From Capnocytophaga granulosa ATCC 51502 (lineage in GTDB: Bacteria; Bacteroidota; Bacteroidia; Flavobacteriales; Flavobacteriaceae), in the NCBI RefSeq assembly GCF_000411115.1, contig NZ_KE150260.1, positions 1 through 64,000 on the forward strand: 64,000 nucleotides of DNA, given 5' to 3'. The notes below the pieces were generated by a model. That model was not told the origin of the DNA. It saw only the letters and a list, made by a program, of their open reading frames with translations, and ran no database searches. Shown piece by piece: positions 10,697-20,063 of the stretch. The position numbers and the translations under genes are program-made. How positions within the stretch are numbered: the stretch's first letter is position 1; each line of letters begins with the position of its first letter.

Positions 10697-11195
10697 AATA
10701 GGCTCTTTATTGATTGTTTGTTAAATTTATTGGTTAATTTATATTTTCTTTAAACAATGTGTTTATGTGACTTTTAGCCAATCACTAAACCAATGCAAAT
10801 ATATAAAAAAGTTTTTATTAGTTGGTTTGTCCTAAATAAAATTATCTTTCCTGTGCTTTCTTTTTTTATTTGGATACAAAATAAAATTTATTTATCTCAG
10901 GCAAATACAAGGGGTTAAAGAAATATTTTCTTTGCTTTTACCCACACCCAAAAAGTTATTAACATTTTTTAATGTTATAAACAATTACCCCTCCCCTACT
11001 CTTTTTATCAAAAAGATACATAGTATGGATAACAGGTTCTCTTGTTTGTGGTTAAATAAATATTAAATCAATGTAAAGCAATAGGGATTAAAATCAATAT
11101 GTGTGACAAGTGGTTAGTAGTTAGTGGCTAGTGGCTAGTGGTTAGTCAAATTAGCTCATTGACAATTAACAACTAACAATTAACCATTAAAAAAG
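10697..11195. other. AT-rich divergent intergenic region
   Basis: No gene is seen between the Ig-repeat gene (minus) and pbpC (plus). A perfect minus-strand -7 element (TATATTTG) is at 10796-10803, about 100 bp before the ATG at 10696. An imperfect palindrome (TTATTAACATT...AATGTTATAA) lies near 10957-10981. The right end holds a 7-bp-period array. Confidence 0.5.
11111..11190. repeat. 7-bp-period array before pbpC
   Basis: Units TGGTTAG, TAGTTAG, TGGCTAG, TGGCTAG and TGGTTAG are followed, after a short break, by ATTGACA, ATTAACA, ACTAACA, ATTAACC and ATTAAAA. The period is 7 bp throughout, and the second half is roughly complementary to the first. Confidence 0.6.
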
Positions 11196-11227
11196 TTTGT
11201 TTCTTTAGAAAAAACCATGTACTTTTG
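11196..11227 (+). promoter_or_regulatory. pbpC promoter
   Basis: TTTG (11196-11199), a 20-bp spacer and TACTTTTG (11220-11227) match the Bacteroidota promoter. Transcription should start about 6-7 bp downstream, at or next to the ATG at 11233. This rules out the GTG at 11227 as the start codon. Confidence 0.7.
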
Positions 11228-11232
11228 TGGTA

Positions 11233-13590
11233 ATGATACGTAACTATTGTTTTTCTCTTATCAATTATCTTCGCAGGCACAAGATCCGTACCGCCATAGG
11301 GGGCATCCTACTATTATGGTATATCTTTTGCTTGCCTAGCCCGCTTTTTAAGGAAGGCTATGCCACTGTGGTAGAGAGCCGAGAGGGCAAACTTCTTGGG
11401 GGTAAAATCGCCCCTGATGGCCAATGGCGATTCCCTGAGCGGGATACAGTGCCTTATAAGCTACGCGAGGCGATCTTGGCTTTTGAGGATGCTCACTTCT
11501 ACTACCATTGGGGGGTGAATCCTATATCTACTGCTAAGGCCTTACTAACCAATCTGAGGCATGGGCATACTGTACGTGGGGGCAGTACCCTTACCCAGCA
11601 AGTGATTCGTTTAGCCCGCAAGAACAAAGCCCGTACTTACGGCGAGAAACTCATAGAGGCTATCTGGGCTACCCGCTTGGAGTTTCGCTACTCCAAGGAG
11701 AAGATCCTTGCCCTATATGCTTCCCATGCGCCTTTTGGTGGCAATGTGATAGGAGCCGATATGGCTGCTTGGCGCTACTTTGGTGTCTCTTTAGAGCAGC
11801 TCTCTTGGGCAGAGGCTTGTACGCTGGCTGTGCTGCCCAATGCTCCTGGCCTAATCTTTCCTGGACATAATCAAAACGCTCTGAAAAAAAAGCGTGATTT
11901 CCTTCTAGAGAAGCTCCTCAAAAATCATACCATAGATAAAACCACCTACGAACTCTCCCTTGAGGAGCCTTTGGTGGAGCGACCTCATGAGCTGCCCAAT
12001 ATAGCCCCACATCTTGTAGAGCGCATTGCTCGTACTACTCCGAACAAGCGACAGGTCACCACCATAGATTATTACCTGCAAGAGCGCGTGCAGGAGGTGA
12101 TAGCCAAGTACTACCGACACTACAAGCGTTTCGAGGTGCATAACCTCTGTGCTCTGGTGGTAGATATCCAAAGCCGAGAGGTATTGGCCTATGTGGGCAA
12201 TAGCCCTACCGATGAGCAGCACCATAAGGATGTAAATATCATTCACCGACCACGTAGTACAGGCAGCGTGCTGAAACCTTTCCTATATACTGCTATGCTT
12301 GATAGTGGTGAACTGTTACCTCAGGAGCTTGTGGGGGACATTCCTACCCATATTGGGGGCTATTCCCCTGAGAACTTTGAAAACACTTACGAGGGGGCTG
12401 TTCCTGCCGATGAGGCGCTGTACCGCTCGCTGAATATTCCCTTTGTGCTACTTCTACGCCAATATGGCATCAGCCGATTTTACCAACAGTTACAAAAGCT
12501 TCGTCTGCGCTCTATCAACCGCTCCCCTGACCACTATGGGCTGTCGCTCATTCTAGGTGGCGCCGAGTGTTCGCTTTGGGAACTTGCGCAGGCCTATGCC
12601 AATATGGGCTATGAACTGAATGAATATACACAAACAGGCAAATACCGCTCTCATGCCTTCCAGAGACTCACCTACCTCAGGGGCGAGCGTGATTATGGCA
12701 CTTTACAAGAGGAAAAAAATCACTTTTCGGCAGGGGCTATCTATAAGACTTTTGAGGCACTAACTCAGGTGAACCGTCCTTCGTTTGACTCGGCTTGGCG
12801 CTATTATACCTCGTCTCGGAAAATTTCTTGGAAGACGGGTACCAGCTTTGGCAACCGCGATGCTTGGTCTATTGGCCTTACTTCCCGTTACTTAGTAGGG
12901 GTCTGGGTGGGCAATGCCTCTGGAGAAGGGCGCCCTGAACTTACTGGGGTGGGGACAGCCGCTCCTGTGATGCTAGAAATTTTCCAATTGCTCAAAAAAG
13001 ACAAATGGTTTGATACCCCTTGGGAAGATCTTCAAAAGGTCGAAGTGTGTGCCTTAAGCGGTATGATTGCCAGCGACCTATGCCCTAAAAAAAACATTTG
13101 GGTACCTCATAGACAGCTACAGACCTCCCTATGCAAGTACCACCGCTGGGTGCACCTCTCTCCCGATGGCCTTTGGCAGGTCAACAGCAACTGTGAGCAG
13201 ATCGCCAATATACGCTCAGAAAGCTGGTTTGTACTGCCGCCACTTATGGAGTGGTTTTATAAGAAAAAACACCCTTCCTACCAGGTGCTTCCTCCCCTAA
13301 GAGAGGATTGTCAGGAGGGAGACAAGCAGCAGGTATTGGATTTCATCTATCCCAAACATGGCACTACCCTACACCCCGCCAAGGGCTTAGGAGGCAGTCT
13401 CCAGCCCATTATAGCTCGTGTAGCCTATAAGTACCCAGGCAAGCTCTTCTGGTACTTGGACAACACCTTCTTGGGAGAAACCCTCCACTTCCACGACATG
13501 AAACTATATCTCACCCCAGGGGAACACCTACTTAAGTGCATGGATAGTAGAGGGAATGAGAAAACCATCTTAATAACGACGAGTGACTAA
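11233..13590 (+). CDS. pbpC: Penicillin-binding protein 1C (glycosyltransferase/transpeptidase)
   Basis: A bifunctional peptidoglycan synthase of 785 residues anchored by one N-terminal transmembrane helix. The GT51 glycosyltransferase domain holds 'EDAHFYYHWGVNP' and 'RGGSTLTQQVIRLARKNKAR'. The transpeptidase has the SxxK motif in 'STGSVLKPF', SxN in 'YRSLNIPF' and KTG in 'SWKTGTSFGNRDAW'. The last ~90 residues fit the BiPBP_C domain typical of PbpC. ATG 11233 is chosen because the promoter -7 box ends at 11227, which leaves almost no 5' leader. The final codons (AGT GAC TAA) are already part of the downstream 7-bp array. Confidence 0.92.
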   Translation: MIRNYCFSLINYLRRHKIRTAIGGILLLWYIFCLPSPLFKEGYATVVESREGKLLGGKIAPDGQWRFPERDTVPYKLREAILAFEDAHFYYHWGVNPISTAKALLTNLRHGHTVRGGSTLTQQVIRLARKNKARTYGEKLIEAIWATRLEFRYSKEKILALYASHAPFGGNVIGADMAAWRYFGVSLEQLSWAEACTLAVLPNAPGLIFPGHNQNALKKKRDFLLEKLLKNHTIDKTTYELSLEEPLVERPHELPNIAPHLVERIARTTPNKRQVTTIDYYLQERVQEVIAKYYRHYKRFEVHNLCALVVDIQSREVLAYVGNSPTDEQHHKDVNIIHRPRSTGSVLKPFLYTAMLDSGELLPQELVGDIPTHIGGYSPENFENTYEGAVPADEALYRSLNIPFVLLLRQYGISRFYQQLQKLRLRSINRSPDHYGLSLILGGAECSLWELAQAYANMGYELNEYTQTGKYRSHAFQRLTYLRGERDYGTLQEEKNHFSAGAIYKTFEALTQVNRPSFDSAWRYYTSSRKISWKTGTSFGNRDAWSIGLTSRYLVGVWVGNASGEGRPELTGVGTAAPVMLEIFQLLKKDKWFDTPWEDLQKVEVCALSGMIASDLCPKKNIWVPHRQLQTSLCKYHRWVHLSPDGLWQVNSNCEQIANIRSESWFVLPPLMEWFYKKKHPSYQVLPPLREDCQEGDKQQVLDFIYPKHGTTLHPAKGLGGSLQPIIARVAYKYPGKLFWYLDNTFLGETLHFHDMKLYLTPGEHLLKCMDSRGNEKTILITTSD

Positions 13591-13703
13591 TGACTAACGA
13601 CTAGTGACTAATGACTAATGACTAATGACAATACCATACCAAGATTAGTCACTCGTCACTTGTCACTTGTCACTCGTCACTTGTCACTTGTCACTTGTCA
13701 CTA
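13581..13703. repeat. Self-complementary 7-bp array between convergent genes
   Basis: A run of GACTAAT-like units (GACTAAT, GACTAAC, GACTAGT) is followed after about 20 bp by GTCACTT/GTCACTC units, which are the near-complement. The whole can form a long imperfect hairpin between the ends of pbpC and kdsD. It probably works as a bidirectional terminator and carries stop codons in several frames. Confidence 0.65.
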
Positions 13704-14693
13704 TCAAATGATTCCCTCCTGTATCAGGTTATGCAAGTGTATCACCCCTACGTACTTGCCTTGGCGGGTAACCAGTAGCTGGGTAATTTTGTGGTTCTGC
13801 ATAAAGTCTAATGCATCTACGGCCAACACCTCGGCTGCTATAGTTTTGGGGTGAGTGGTCATGATGTCGCGCGCACGAAGTCCCTTGATTTGGTCGTAAC
13901 GGCTGAGCATACGGCGAATATCTCCGTCGGTGATGACCCCTACGATATGTTCCCCATCGAGCACTGCTGTTACTCCAAGCATCTTCTGAGAGATTTCTAC
14001 AATCACCTGCTTGATGTCCGTCTCTGGAGCTACCACAGGCACTTGATTTTTGGCTATGGCCTCTCCCACAGTGAGGTAAAGTCGCTTTCCGAGAGCACCG
14101 CCTGGGTGATACTTAGCAAAATCGGCACTGCCGAACTGCTTTACCTGCATGAGTGCGACGGCTAGGGCATCACCTATGACTAATTGGGAGGTAGTGGAAG
14201 TGGTCGGGGCTAGGTTATTCGGGCAGGCTTCTCTTTCCGTATAGGCATAGAGTACATAATCGGACTGAGTAGCCAAGAAAGATTCCTTATTGGCCGTAAT
14301 GGCAATCAGTGGATTGCCTTCACGCTTGAGCAGCGGGACCAACACTTTGATTTCTGGAGTATTGCCACTCTTGGAAATACAGATAACCACATCGGATGGC
14401 TGTATCATACCCAAGTCCCCGTGAATAGCATCGGCTGCGTGCATAAAAATCGCAGGAGTACCTGTCGAATTCATCGTAGCGACCATCTTTTGGGCGATGA
14501 TGGCGCTTTTTCCTATGCCTGTGATGACCACACGCCCTTTGGATTGTAGAATCGCCTGTACGGCACGAGGGAAGTTTTCATCTAAAAACTCTGTTAATTT
14601 CCCTAAAGAATCAAGCTCAATCTCAATGGTTTTGCGAGCAAAATCAAGTACATTATTAAAATTTTCCAAAATAGTTGATTTTAAATTTGCCAC
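13704..14693 (-). CDS. kdsD: Arabinose-5-phosphate isomerase (KdsD/KpsF family)
   Basis: The enzyme interconverts ribulose 5-phosphate and arabinose 5-phosphate, the first step of Kdo synthesis for lipopolysaccharide. The 329 residues comprise a SIS domain ('GRVVITGIGKSAIIAQKMVATMNSTGTP' split around the phosphosugar loop, then 'ISKSGNTPE') and two CBS domains in the C-terminal third ('VGVITDGDIRRML', 'YVGVIHLHNLIQEG'). Length and order are those of KdsD. The start is GTG at 14693, because no in-frame ATG lies near the expected N-terminus. It is divergent from recQ. Confidence 0.9.
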   Translation of the reverse strand: MANLKSTILENFNNVLDFARKTIEIELDSLGKLTEFLDENFPRAVQAILQSKGRVVITGIGKSAIIAQKMVATMNSTGTPAIFMHAADAIHGDLGMIQPSDVVICISKSGNTPEIKVLVPLLKREGNPLIAITANKESFLATQSDYVLYAYTEREACPNNLAPTTSTTSQLVIGDALAVALMQVKQFGSADFAKYHPGGALGKRLYLTVGEAIAKNQVPVVAPETDIKQVIVEISQKMLGVTAVLDGEHIVGVITDGDIRRMLSRYDQIKGLRARDIMTTHPKTIAAEVLAVDALDFMQNHKITQLLVTRQGKYVGVIHLHNLIQEGII

Positions 14694-14721
14694 TTAAAAA
14701 AAAAGTTGTAATTTTATCCTG

Positions 14722-14729
14722 CAAAAGTA
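14722..14729 (-). promoter_or_regulatory. Putative -7 element of kdsD
   Basis: On the minus strand this reads TACTTTTG, a perfect TANNTTTG, 29 bp upstream of the GTG start. No clear -33 box was found in the short divergent spacer. Confidence 0.5.
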
Positions 14730-14765
14730 AAAAAAAATACTACATATAAAATACTACATATTATT

Positions 14766-16955
14766 ATGAGTACTAATAATGTTGATTTACAAAAAGCATT
14801 AAAAAGCATTTTTGGCTTTAGCGGATTCAAAGGAAAACAAGAAGACATTATCCGTAGCATCATGGAGGGCAACCACACCTTCGTTCTGATGCCTACAGGT
14901 GGTGGAAAATCACTATGTTATCAGCTCCCTGCGCTTTTGAAAGAAGGGACAGCTATTGTGATCTCTCCCCTTATCGCTCTGATGAAAAACCAAGTGGATG
15001 TCGTTCGCGGCATCTCAGGCACTGATAAAATTGCCCATGTACTGAACTCCTCCCTTACCAAGGGGGAAATACGTACCGTTATGGAGGATATTCGCAATGG
15101 GGATACCAAACTGCTGTTTGTAGCCCCTGAATCCTTGACCAAGGACGAGTACGCTGATTTTCTCAGAACGATCAATATCTCCTTCGTAGCTGTAGATGAG
15201 GCACACTGTATTTCCGAATGGGGGCATGACTTTCGCCCTGAGTACCGAAATATCAAGACAATTATCGATCGCTTGGGCGAAGGAATCCCTATCATAGCCC
15301 TTACCGCTACAGCTACTACCAAGGTACAGGAGGACATTCTCAAGAACTTGGGGATTCCGCAGGCCAATGTGTTCAAATCGTCCTTTAACCGACCCAATCT
15401 CTATTATGAGGTACGCCCTAAAACAAAGAATATCAATAGTGATATCATTCGTTTTGTCAAGCAACGCCCAGGCCAATCAGGTATTATCTATTGTCTAAGC
15501 CGCAAGAGTGTAGAGGAACTCGCCCAGACCCTACAGGTCAATGGTATTACCGCAATCCCCTACCATGCAGGGCTTGATGCCAAGACCCGTGCTAAGCACC
15601 AAGACATGTTCCTTATGGAAGAAGTAGAGGTAGTGGTAGCTACCATTGCCTTTGGTATGGGGATTGATAAGCCCGATGTACGCTTTGTGATTCACTATGA
15701 TATTCCTAAGAGTATTGAGAGCTACTACCAAGAGACAGGCCGCGCAGGCCGCGACGGCGGAGAGGGCTATTGCCTGGCTTTCTACTGCTATAAGGATATA
15801 GAGAAATTGGAAAAATTCATGGTAAGCAAGCCTATAGCCGAGCAAGAGGTAGGACAAGCCCTCTTGCAGGATATGGTTGCTTATGCTGAGACTTCCAGCT
15901 CCCGACGCAAGTTCATTCTACACTATTTCGGAGAAGAGTTTGACGAGATCAATGGTGAGGGTGCCAATATGGACGACAATATGCGCTACCCCAAGACCAA
16001 GAAAGAAGCCAAAGATCAAGTCTTCATGCTCCTAGACGTGATTGACAAAACCCGACAAAGGCTCAAAGCCAAGGATTTAGTGAATGTGCTGACTGGAAAA
16101 TATTCTGCCATTATCAAGTCCAACCTTTTTGACCAACAGGATTTTTTTGCCTGTGGTGCGGAGTTCGATAGTCGCTTTTGGATGGCGCTGATTCGCCAAG
16201 TGATGGTCAATGATTATATCCGTAAGGATATAGAAACTTATGGGGTAATGTTCCTCACTGATAAGGGACGTGATTTTCTCAAGAAACCACACTCCTTTAT
16301 GATGACCGAAGACCATAATTTCGAGGAGGATATAGAAGAGCCCGCTAAGAATACCATTTCTGTTCTTGACGAAACGCTCTTAAAATACCTCAAGGACTTG
16401 CGCAAAAAGGTAGCCAAGGAATTTGGCGTACCTCCCTTTGTGGTCTTCCAAGATGCCTCTTTGGAGGATATGTGTATGAAATACCCTATTACGATCTCGG
16501 AACTGACCAATGTCTTTGGCGTAGGAGAAGGGAAGGCTAAGAAATATGGTAAGGACTTTATTGCCCTGATTAGCAAATATGTAGAGGAAAATGATATCAT
16601 ACGTCCCGAAGACCTTATCGTAAAAACCACAGGCGCCAATTCTGCCCTTAAGCTATTCATTATCCAGAACATAGACAAGAAACTACCTCTTCCTGATATT
16701 GCTAAAGCCAAAGGTCTCTCCATAGATGAGTTTCTCAAGGAAATGGAGCAAATCGTATATAGTGGCACCAAAATCAATATCAACTACTGGATAGATGAGA
16801 TCTTGGACGAAGAGCAACAGGAAGAACTCCATGACTATTTCTTAAATGCCGATACTGATAAGATTTCCGTAGCCTCCAAGGAGTTTGGCGGAGATTATGA
16901 AGACGACGAGTTACGCCTCTATCGTATCAAGTTTATCAGCGAAGTAGGAAACTAA
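14766..16955 (+). CDS. recQ: ATP-dependent DNA helicase RecQ
   Basis: A 3'-5' DNA helicase of recombination and replication repair, 729 residues. Motif I (GGGKSLCYQLPA), motif II (DEAHCISEWGHDFRPEYR) and motif VI (QETGRAGRDG) are intact. A winged-helix RQC region and an HRDC domain (starting 'LDETLLKYLKDLRKKVAKEF', about residue 535) follow. The zinc-binding part of RQC (about residues 372-395) reads 'AETSSSRRKFILHYFGEEFD' then 'NGEGANMDDN'. The four Cys that bind zinc in E. coli RecQ are absent. The last ~100 residues are an additional helical extension. A weak pair of hairpins (16956-16988) follows the stop. Confidence 0.93.
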   Translation: MSTNNVDLQKALKSIFGFSGFKGKQEDIIRSIMEGNHTFVLMPTGGGKSLCYQLPALLKEGTAIVISPLIALMKNQVDVVRGISGTDKIAHVLNSSLTKGEIRTVMEDIRNGDTKLLFVAPESLTKDEYADFLRTINISFVAVDEAHCISEWGHDFRPEYRNIKTIIDRLGEGIPIIALTATATTKVQEDILKNLGIPQANVFKSSFNRPNLYYEVRPKTKNINSDIIRFVKQRPGQSGIIYCLSRKSVEELAQTLQVNGITAIPYHAGLDAKTRAKHQDMFLMEEVEVVVATIAFGMGIDKPDVRFVIHYDIPKSIESYYQETGRAGRDGGEGYCLAFYCYKDIEKLEKFMVSKPIAEQEVGQALLQDMVAYAETSSSRRKFILHYFGEEFDEINGEGANMDDNMRYPKTKKEAKDQVFMLLDVIDKTRQRLKAKDLVNVLTGKYSAIIKSNLFDQQDFFACGAEFDSRFWMALIRQVMVNDYIRKDIETYGVMFLTDKGRDFLKKPHSFMMTEDHNFEEDIEEPAKNTISVLDETLLKYLKDLRKKVAKEFGVPPFVVFQDASLEDMCMKYPITISELTNVFGVGEGKAKKYGKDFIALISKYVEENDIIRPEDLIVKTTGANSALKLFIIQNIDKKLPLPDIAKAKGLSIDEFLKEMEQIVYSGTKININYWIDEILDEEQQEELHDYFLNADTDKISVASKEFGGDYEDDELRLYRIKFISEVGN

Positions 16956-17156
16956 GATAGTGACTATCACCCCACGCATGGGGCTATCCTTGGCCAACAA
17001 ATACCAAATACAAGCGGGCTATTCCTTACCTCTGAGAAATGAAGCTACTTTTAATGGTTTTACCTTGTCGGTAGTCATTAATTTCTTCGAGAGAATGACC
17101 CCTTGGAAATTCTGAATACTTTATCTTGTAACTCAAACTAAAACTTAACACCTAAA

Positions 17157-18851
17157 ATGGCAGAAGAAATCAAAGAAAGATCCAACAATTTTATAGAAAA
17201 TATCATAGAGGAAGACCTCGCTGCAGGTTTTGCTGACAAGCAATTGCGTTTTCGCTTTCCTCCAGAGCCTAATGGTTACTTACACTTGGGACATGCTAGC
17301 TCTATTTGCCTAAACTTTGGCTTGGGCTTGCGCTACAATGCCCCTGTAAATCTACGTTTTGACGATACCAACCCCAGCAAGGAAGAACAAGAATATGTAG
17401 ATGCCATCCGTCGCGATGTGGCATGGCTCGGCTTCGAATGGGACAAAGAGTGCTACGCCTCTGACTATTTCCAAGAACTATATGAGTGGGCAGTGATGCT
17501 CATAAGGCAAGGCAAGGCCTATGTAGATAAGCAAACCTCCGAGGAGATTGCTGCTCAAAAGGGTACTCCTACCACCGCAGGTACTGAAAGCCCTTACCGC
17601 AATACTTCCCCAGAGGAGAACCTTGCCCTTTTTGAGCGCATGAAGAATGGGGAGTTCGACAATGGTACCTATGTATTACGTGCCAAGATTGATATGGCCT
17701 CGCCCAATATGCTCATGCGTGACCCTATCATCTATCGTATCATGAATGCCTCTCACCACCGTACAGGGGATAAGTGGCATATCTACCCTATGTATGATTG
17801 GGCACATGGGGAAAGTGATTACTTAGAACAAATATCTCACTCGCTCTGTACCTTGGAGTTTCTACCCCATAGAGAACTCTATGATTGGTTCTTAGACCAG
17901 ATCATCCCTCAAGGGGAAAAGGTAGTACGCCCTAAGCAACGAGAGTTTGCCCGTCGTAACCTTAGCCATACCATTGTAAGTAAGCGCAAGCTATTGCAGC
18001 TAGTCAATGAGCACTATGTAGCAGGCTGGGACGACCCTCGTATGCCTACTATTTCTGGTTTGCGTCGTCGTGGTTATACTCCTGAGGCCATCCGCAAGTT
18101 TGCCGACACCATTGGTATTGCCAAGCGTGAAAACCTTATAGATGTCTCTCTCTTAGAGTTTTGTGTACGCGAAGACCTCAACAAGAAGGCCAACCGTGTC
18201 ATGGCTGTACTTGACCCTGTAAAGGTCGTAATCACCAACTACCCAGAAGGCCAAGAGGAGTGGCTTGATGCCGAAAACAACCCTGAGGTAAGCCCTATGA
18301 CCTACCGCAAGGTGCCTTTCTCTCGTGAGCTGTATATAGAGCGTGAGGATTTCCGCGAAGAAGCCGACAAGAAGTATTTCCGCCTGAAACTAGGAGGAGA
18401 AGTACGCCTAAAGAATGCCTATATCATCAAGGCAGAAAGCGTAGTAAAGGATAGTGAAGGCAATATCACCGAGATACACTGCACCTACGACCCCGACAGC
18501 CGCAGTGGTAGTGGCACTGAGGCAAGTACTCGCAAGGTAAAAGGTACCCTCCACTGGGTCTCTATTCCTCATGCCATAGCCGCCGAAGTACGTCTCTATG
18601 ATCGTCTCTTCACCATAGCCGAACCCGATCGCCAAGAGGATAGTTTTCTTAATTATATCAACCCCAATTCACTCAAGACCATCACTGCCTATGTGGAACC
18701 TAGCCTACAGACAACTCAAGTGGGCGATACAGTACAGTTTCAACGTCTTGGCTACTTCTGTGTAGATCCTGAGAGTACCACCGAGAAACTCGTCTTTAAC
18801 AAGACTGTAGGACTTAAGGACACTTGGGAGAAGATAAAGAGTGAAGAATGA
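17157..18851 (+). CDS. glnS: Glutaminyl-tRNA synthetase
   Basis: Charges tRNA-Gln with glutamine in the cytosol. The 564 residues are near the usual length of about 555. The class I signature HIGH appears as 'PNGYLHLGHASS' and KMSKS as 'VSKRKLLQLV'. 'RFDDTNPSKEEQEYVDAI' and the two C-terminal beta-barrel anticodon-binding domains (from about residue 345) separate it from GluRS. The gene stands alone on the plus strand. The ~200 bp before it contain only a weak promoter (TTGG, 15 bp, TATCTTGT ending at 17129). Confidence 0.95.
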   Translation: MAEEIKERSNNFIENIIEEDLAAGFADKQLRFRFPPEPNGYLHLGHASSICLNFGLGLRYNAPVNLRFDDTNPSKEEQEYVDAIRRDVAWLGFEWDKECYASDYFQELYEWAVMLIRQGKAYVDKQTSEEIAAQKGTPTTAGTESPYRNTSPEENLALFERMKNGEFDNGTYVLRAKIDMASPNMLMRDPIIYRIMNASHHRTGDKWHIYPMYDWAHGESDYLEQISHSLCTLEFLPHRELYDWFLDQIIPQGEKVVRPKQREFARRNLSHTIVSKRKLLQLVNEHYVAGWDDPRMPTISGLRRRGYTPEAIRKFADTIGIAKRENLIDVSLLEFCVREDLNKKANRVMAVLDPVKVVITNYPEGQEEWLDAENNPEVSPMTYRKVPFSRELYIEREDFREEADKKYFRLKLGGEVRLKNAYIIKAESVVKDSEGNITEIHCTYDPDSRSGSGTEASTRKVKGTLHWVSIPHAIAAEVRLYDRLFTIAEPDRQEDSFLNYINPNSLKTITAYVEPSLQTTQVGDTVQFQRLGYFCVDPESTTEKLVFNKTVGLKDTWEKIKSEE

Positions 18852-18940
18852 TAAATGAAAGGTTATGGAAAAACTATCCATTCTGTAAAATTTCCTGAAC
18901 TAAGTATCAATACTAAAGCTATCTTTGAAGAATAAATCCT

Positions 18941-19432
18941 ATGTCTAAGATCTTTCTCTTTCCCCTGTTATTTATCTGTTGTACCATAGCAGACAAGCAG
19001 GACTCTTTAGAGAATCAAGCAGATTCTCTTAGCTCTATTGATAAGGAGCTACTACTGACATTGGTCAATGCTCAAAGAAGTCAAGGCTGCCAATGTGGAG
19101 GCACTTATTACCCTGCGGTACCGCCCTTGACATGGAGTGACAAACTTGCCACTGTTGCCCAAAAGCATAGCAATGAGATGGCACAGCGCAACCAGCTAAC
19201 CCATAGTAGTAAAAATGGTGATGACCCTGGCAAACGCCTAAGCAAAGCAGGCTACCACTGGCGTGCCTATGCAGAGAATGTAGCTATGGGCTATTCCGAC
19301 GAAAGAGCAGTAATACAAGGTTGGCTCAGTAGCCCCGCCCATTGCGCCAATATCATGAACCCTCATGTAAAGGAGATGGGTGTTGCCCACAAGGGCAAAT
19401 ACTGGACACAAGTCTTTGGAAGTGAAGATTGA
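18941..19432 (+). CDS. CAP (SCP/PR1) domain lipoprotein
   Basis: The 163-residue protein has a short hydrophobic leader 'MSKIFLFPLLFICC', whose Cys could be the lipidation site. A CAP domain follows: 'RNQLTHSSKNGDDPGKRL', 'AYAENVAMGYSDERAVIQGW' and 'SPAHCANIMNPHVKEMGV', with the conserved His and Glu of the family. Bacterial CAP proteins are secreted; their activity is mostly unknown. Convergent with luxS across a hairpin. Confidence 0.85.
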   Translation: MSKIFLFPLLFICCTIADKQDSLENQADSLSSIDKELLLTLVNAQRSQGCQCGGTYYPAVPPLTWSDKLATVAQKHSNEMAQRNQLTHSSKNGDDPGKRLSKAGYHWRAYAENVAMGYSDERAVIQGWLSSPAHCANIMNPHVKEMGVAHKGKYWTQVFGSED

Positions 19433-19436
19433 AAAA

Positions 19437-19497
19437 GTAAAGAGTGAAAAAGATGAACTTTTCACTCTTTACTTTTTACTCTTTACTTTTTACCTTT
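19437..19497. terminator. Bidirectional hairpin with 7-bp units between the CAP gene and luxS
   Basis: GTAAAGAGTGAAAA (19437-19450) pairs perfectly with TTTTCACTCTTTAC (19459-19472) across an 8-nt loop. The right side continues as 7-bp units ACTTTTT, ACTCTTT, ACTTTTT. It sits between two convergent stop codons. Confidence 0.75.
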
Positions 19498-19500
19498 TAA

Positions 19501-19977
19501 CTACTCTGGGTAATTTAAATTCTCCTCTTTCAAGTGGTAGAGCACCTCTTCCAAGTATTTTTTGGCTTCATACTTAGCCATAGGTAGGTTATTGTTGTAA
19601 TAATTACCACATTCTACAGCGGAAGCGCCTGGGATATCTCCCTCGAAATTGGCCATATACTCAAAAAGACGAGTAATCAGTGGGGCTATATCTTTGGAGG
19701 TATAGTCGCCTGCCAGAATCAGGTAATTCCCTGTCATACAGCCCATAGGCCCCCAATAGATGATCTTATCCTTCCAATCACTATTACGTAGCCATGTAGC
19801 GGCCAAGTGCTCCATAGTGTGTATCTCTGCTCCTCCTAATACTGGTTCTCGATAGGGGGCTTTCATACGAATATCAAAAGAGGTAATCACTTCATTACCT
19901 ACTACATCTCGGCGAGAGAGATAAATCCCCCGCTGTAACTTGAGATGATCTACACAAAAACTTGCAATTCTTTCCAT
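19501..19977 (-). CDS. luxS: S-ribosylhomocysteine lyase
   Basis: Cleaves S-ribosylhomocysteine to homocysteine and DPD, the autoinducer-2 precursor, in the activated methyl cycle. The 158 residues are the standard size. The metal site HxxxH is in 'IHTMEHLAATWLRN'; the catalytic Cys and third ligand region appear in 'GPMGCMTGNYL' and 'ASAVECGNYYNNNL'. Start ATG 19977. Confidence 0.95.
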   Translation of the reverse strand: MERIASFCVDHLKLQRGIYLSRRDVVGNEVITSFDIRMKAPYREPVLGGAEIHTMEHLAATWLRNSDWKDKIIYWGPMGCMTGNYLILAGDYTSKDIAPLITRLFEYMANFEGDIPGASAVECGNYYNNNLPMAKYEAKKYLEEVLYHLKEENLNYPE

Positions 19978-19986
19978 TCTTTATAA

Positions 19987-20063
19987 TTAGTTGTTAGTTA
20001 TTAGTGATTAGTGGTTAGTCATTTGTCACTTGTCATCAGTCACTTGTCATTAGTCACTTGTCA
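19987..20063. repeat. 7-bp-period array between luxS and the nupC-like gene
   Basis: Eleven consecutive heptamers can be read: TTAGTTG, TTAGTTA, TTAGTGA, TTAGTGG, TTAGTCA, TTTGTCA, CTTGTCA, TCAGTCA, CTTGTCA, TTAGTCA, CTTGTCA. The array fills the whole gap between luxS and the transporter stop codon. Confidence 0.7.

Noticed and set aside
16956..17156. T-box or other riboswitch before glnS
   Set aside because: No T-box sequence or specifier stem is visible; only two weak hairpins near the recQ end.
18855..18935. 26-codon frame between glnS and the CAP-domain gene
   Set aside because: Too short and without clear composition, homology or ribosome-binding site to support it.
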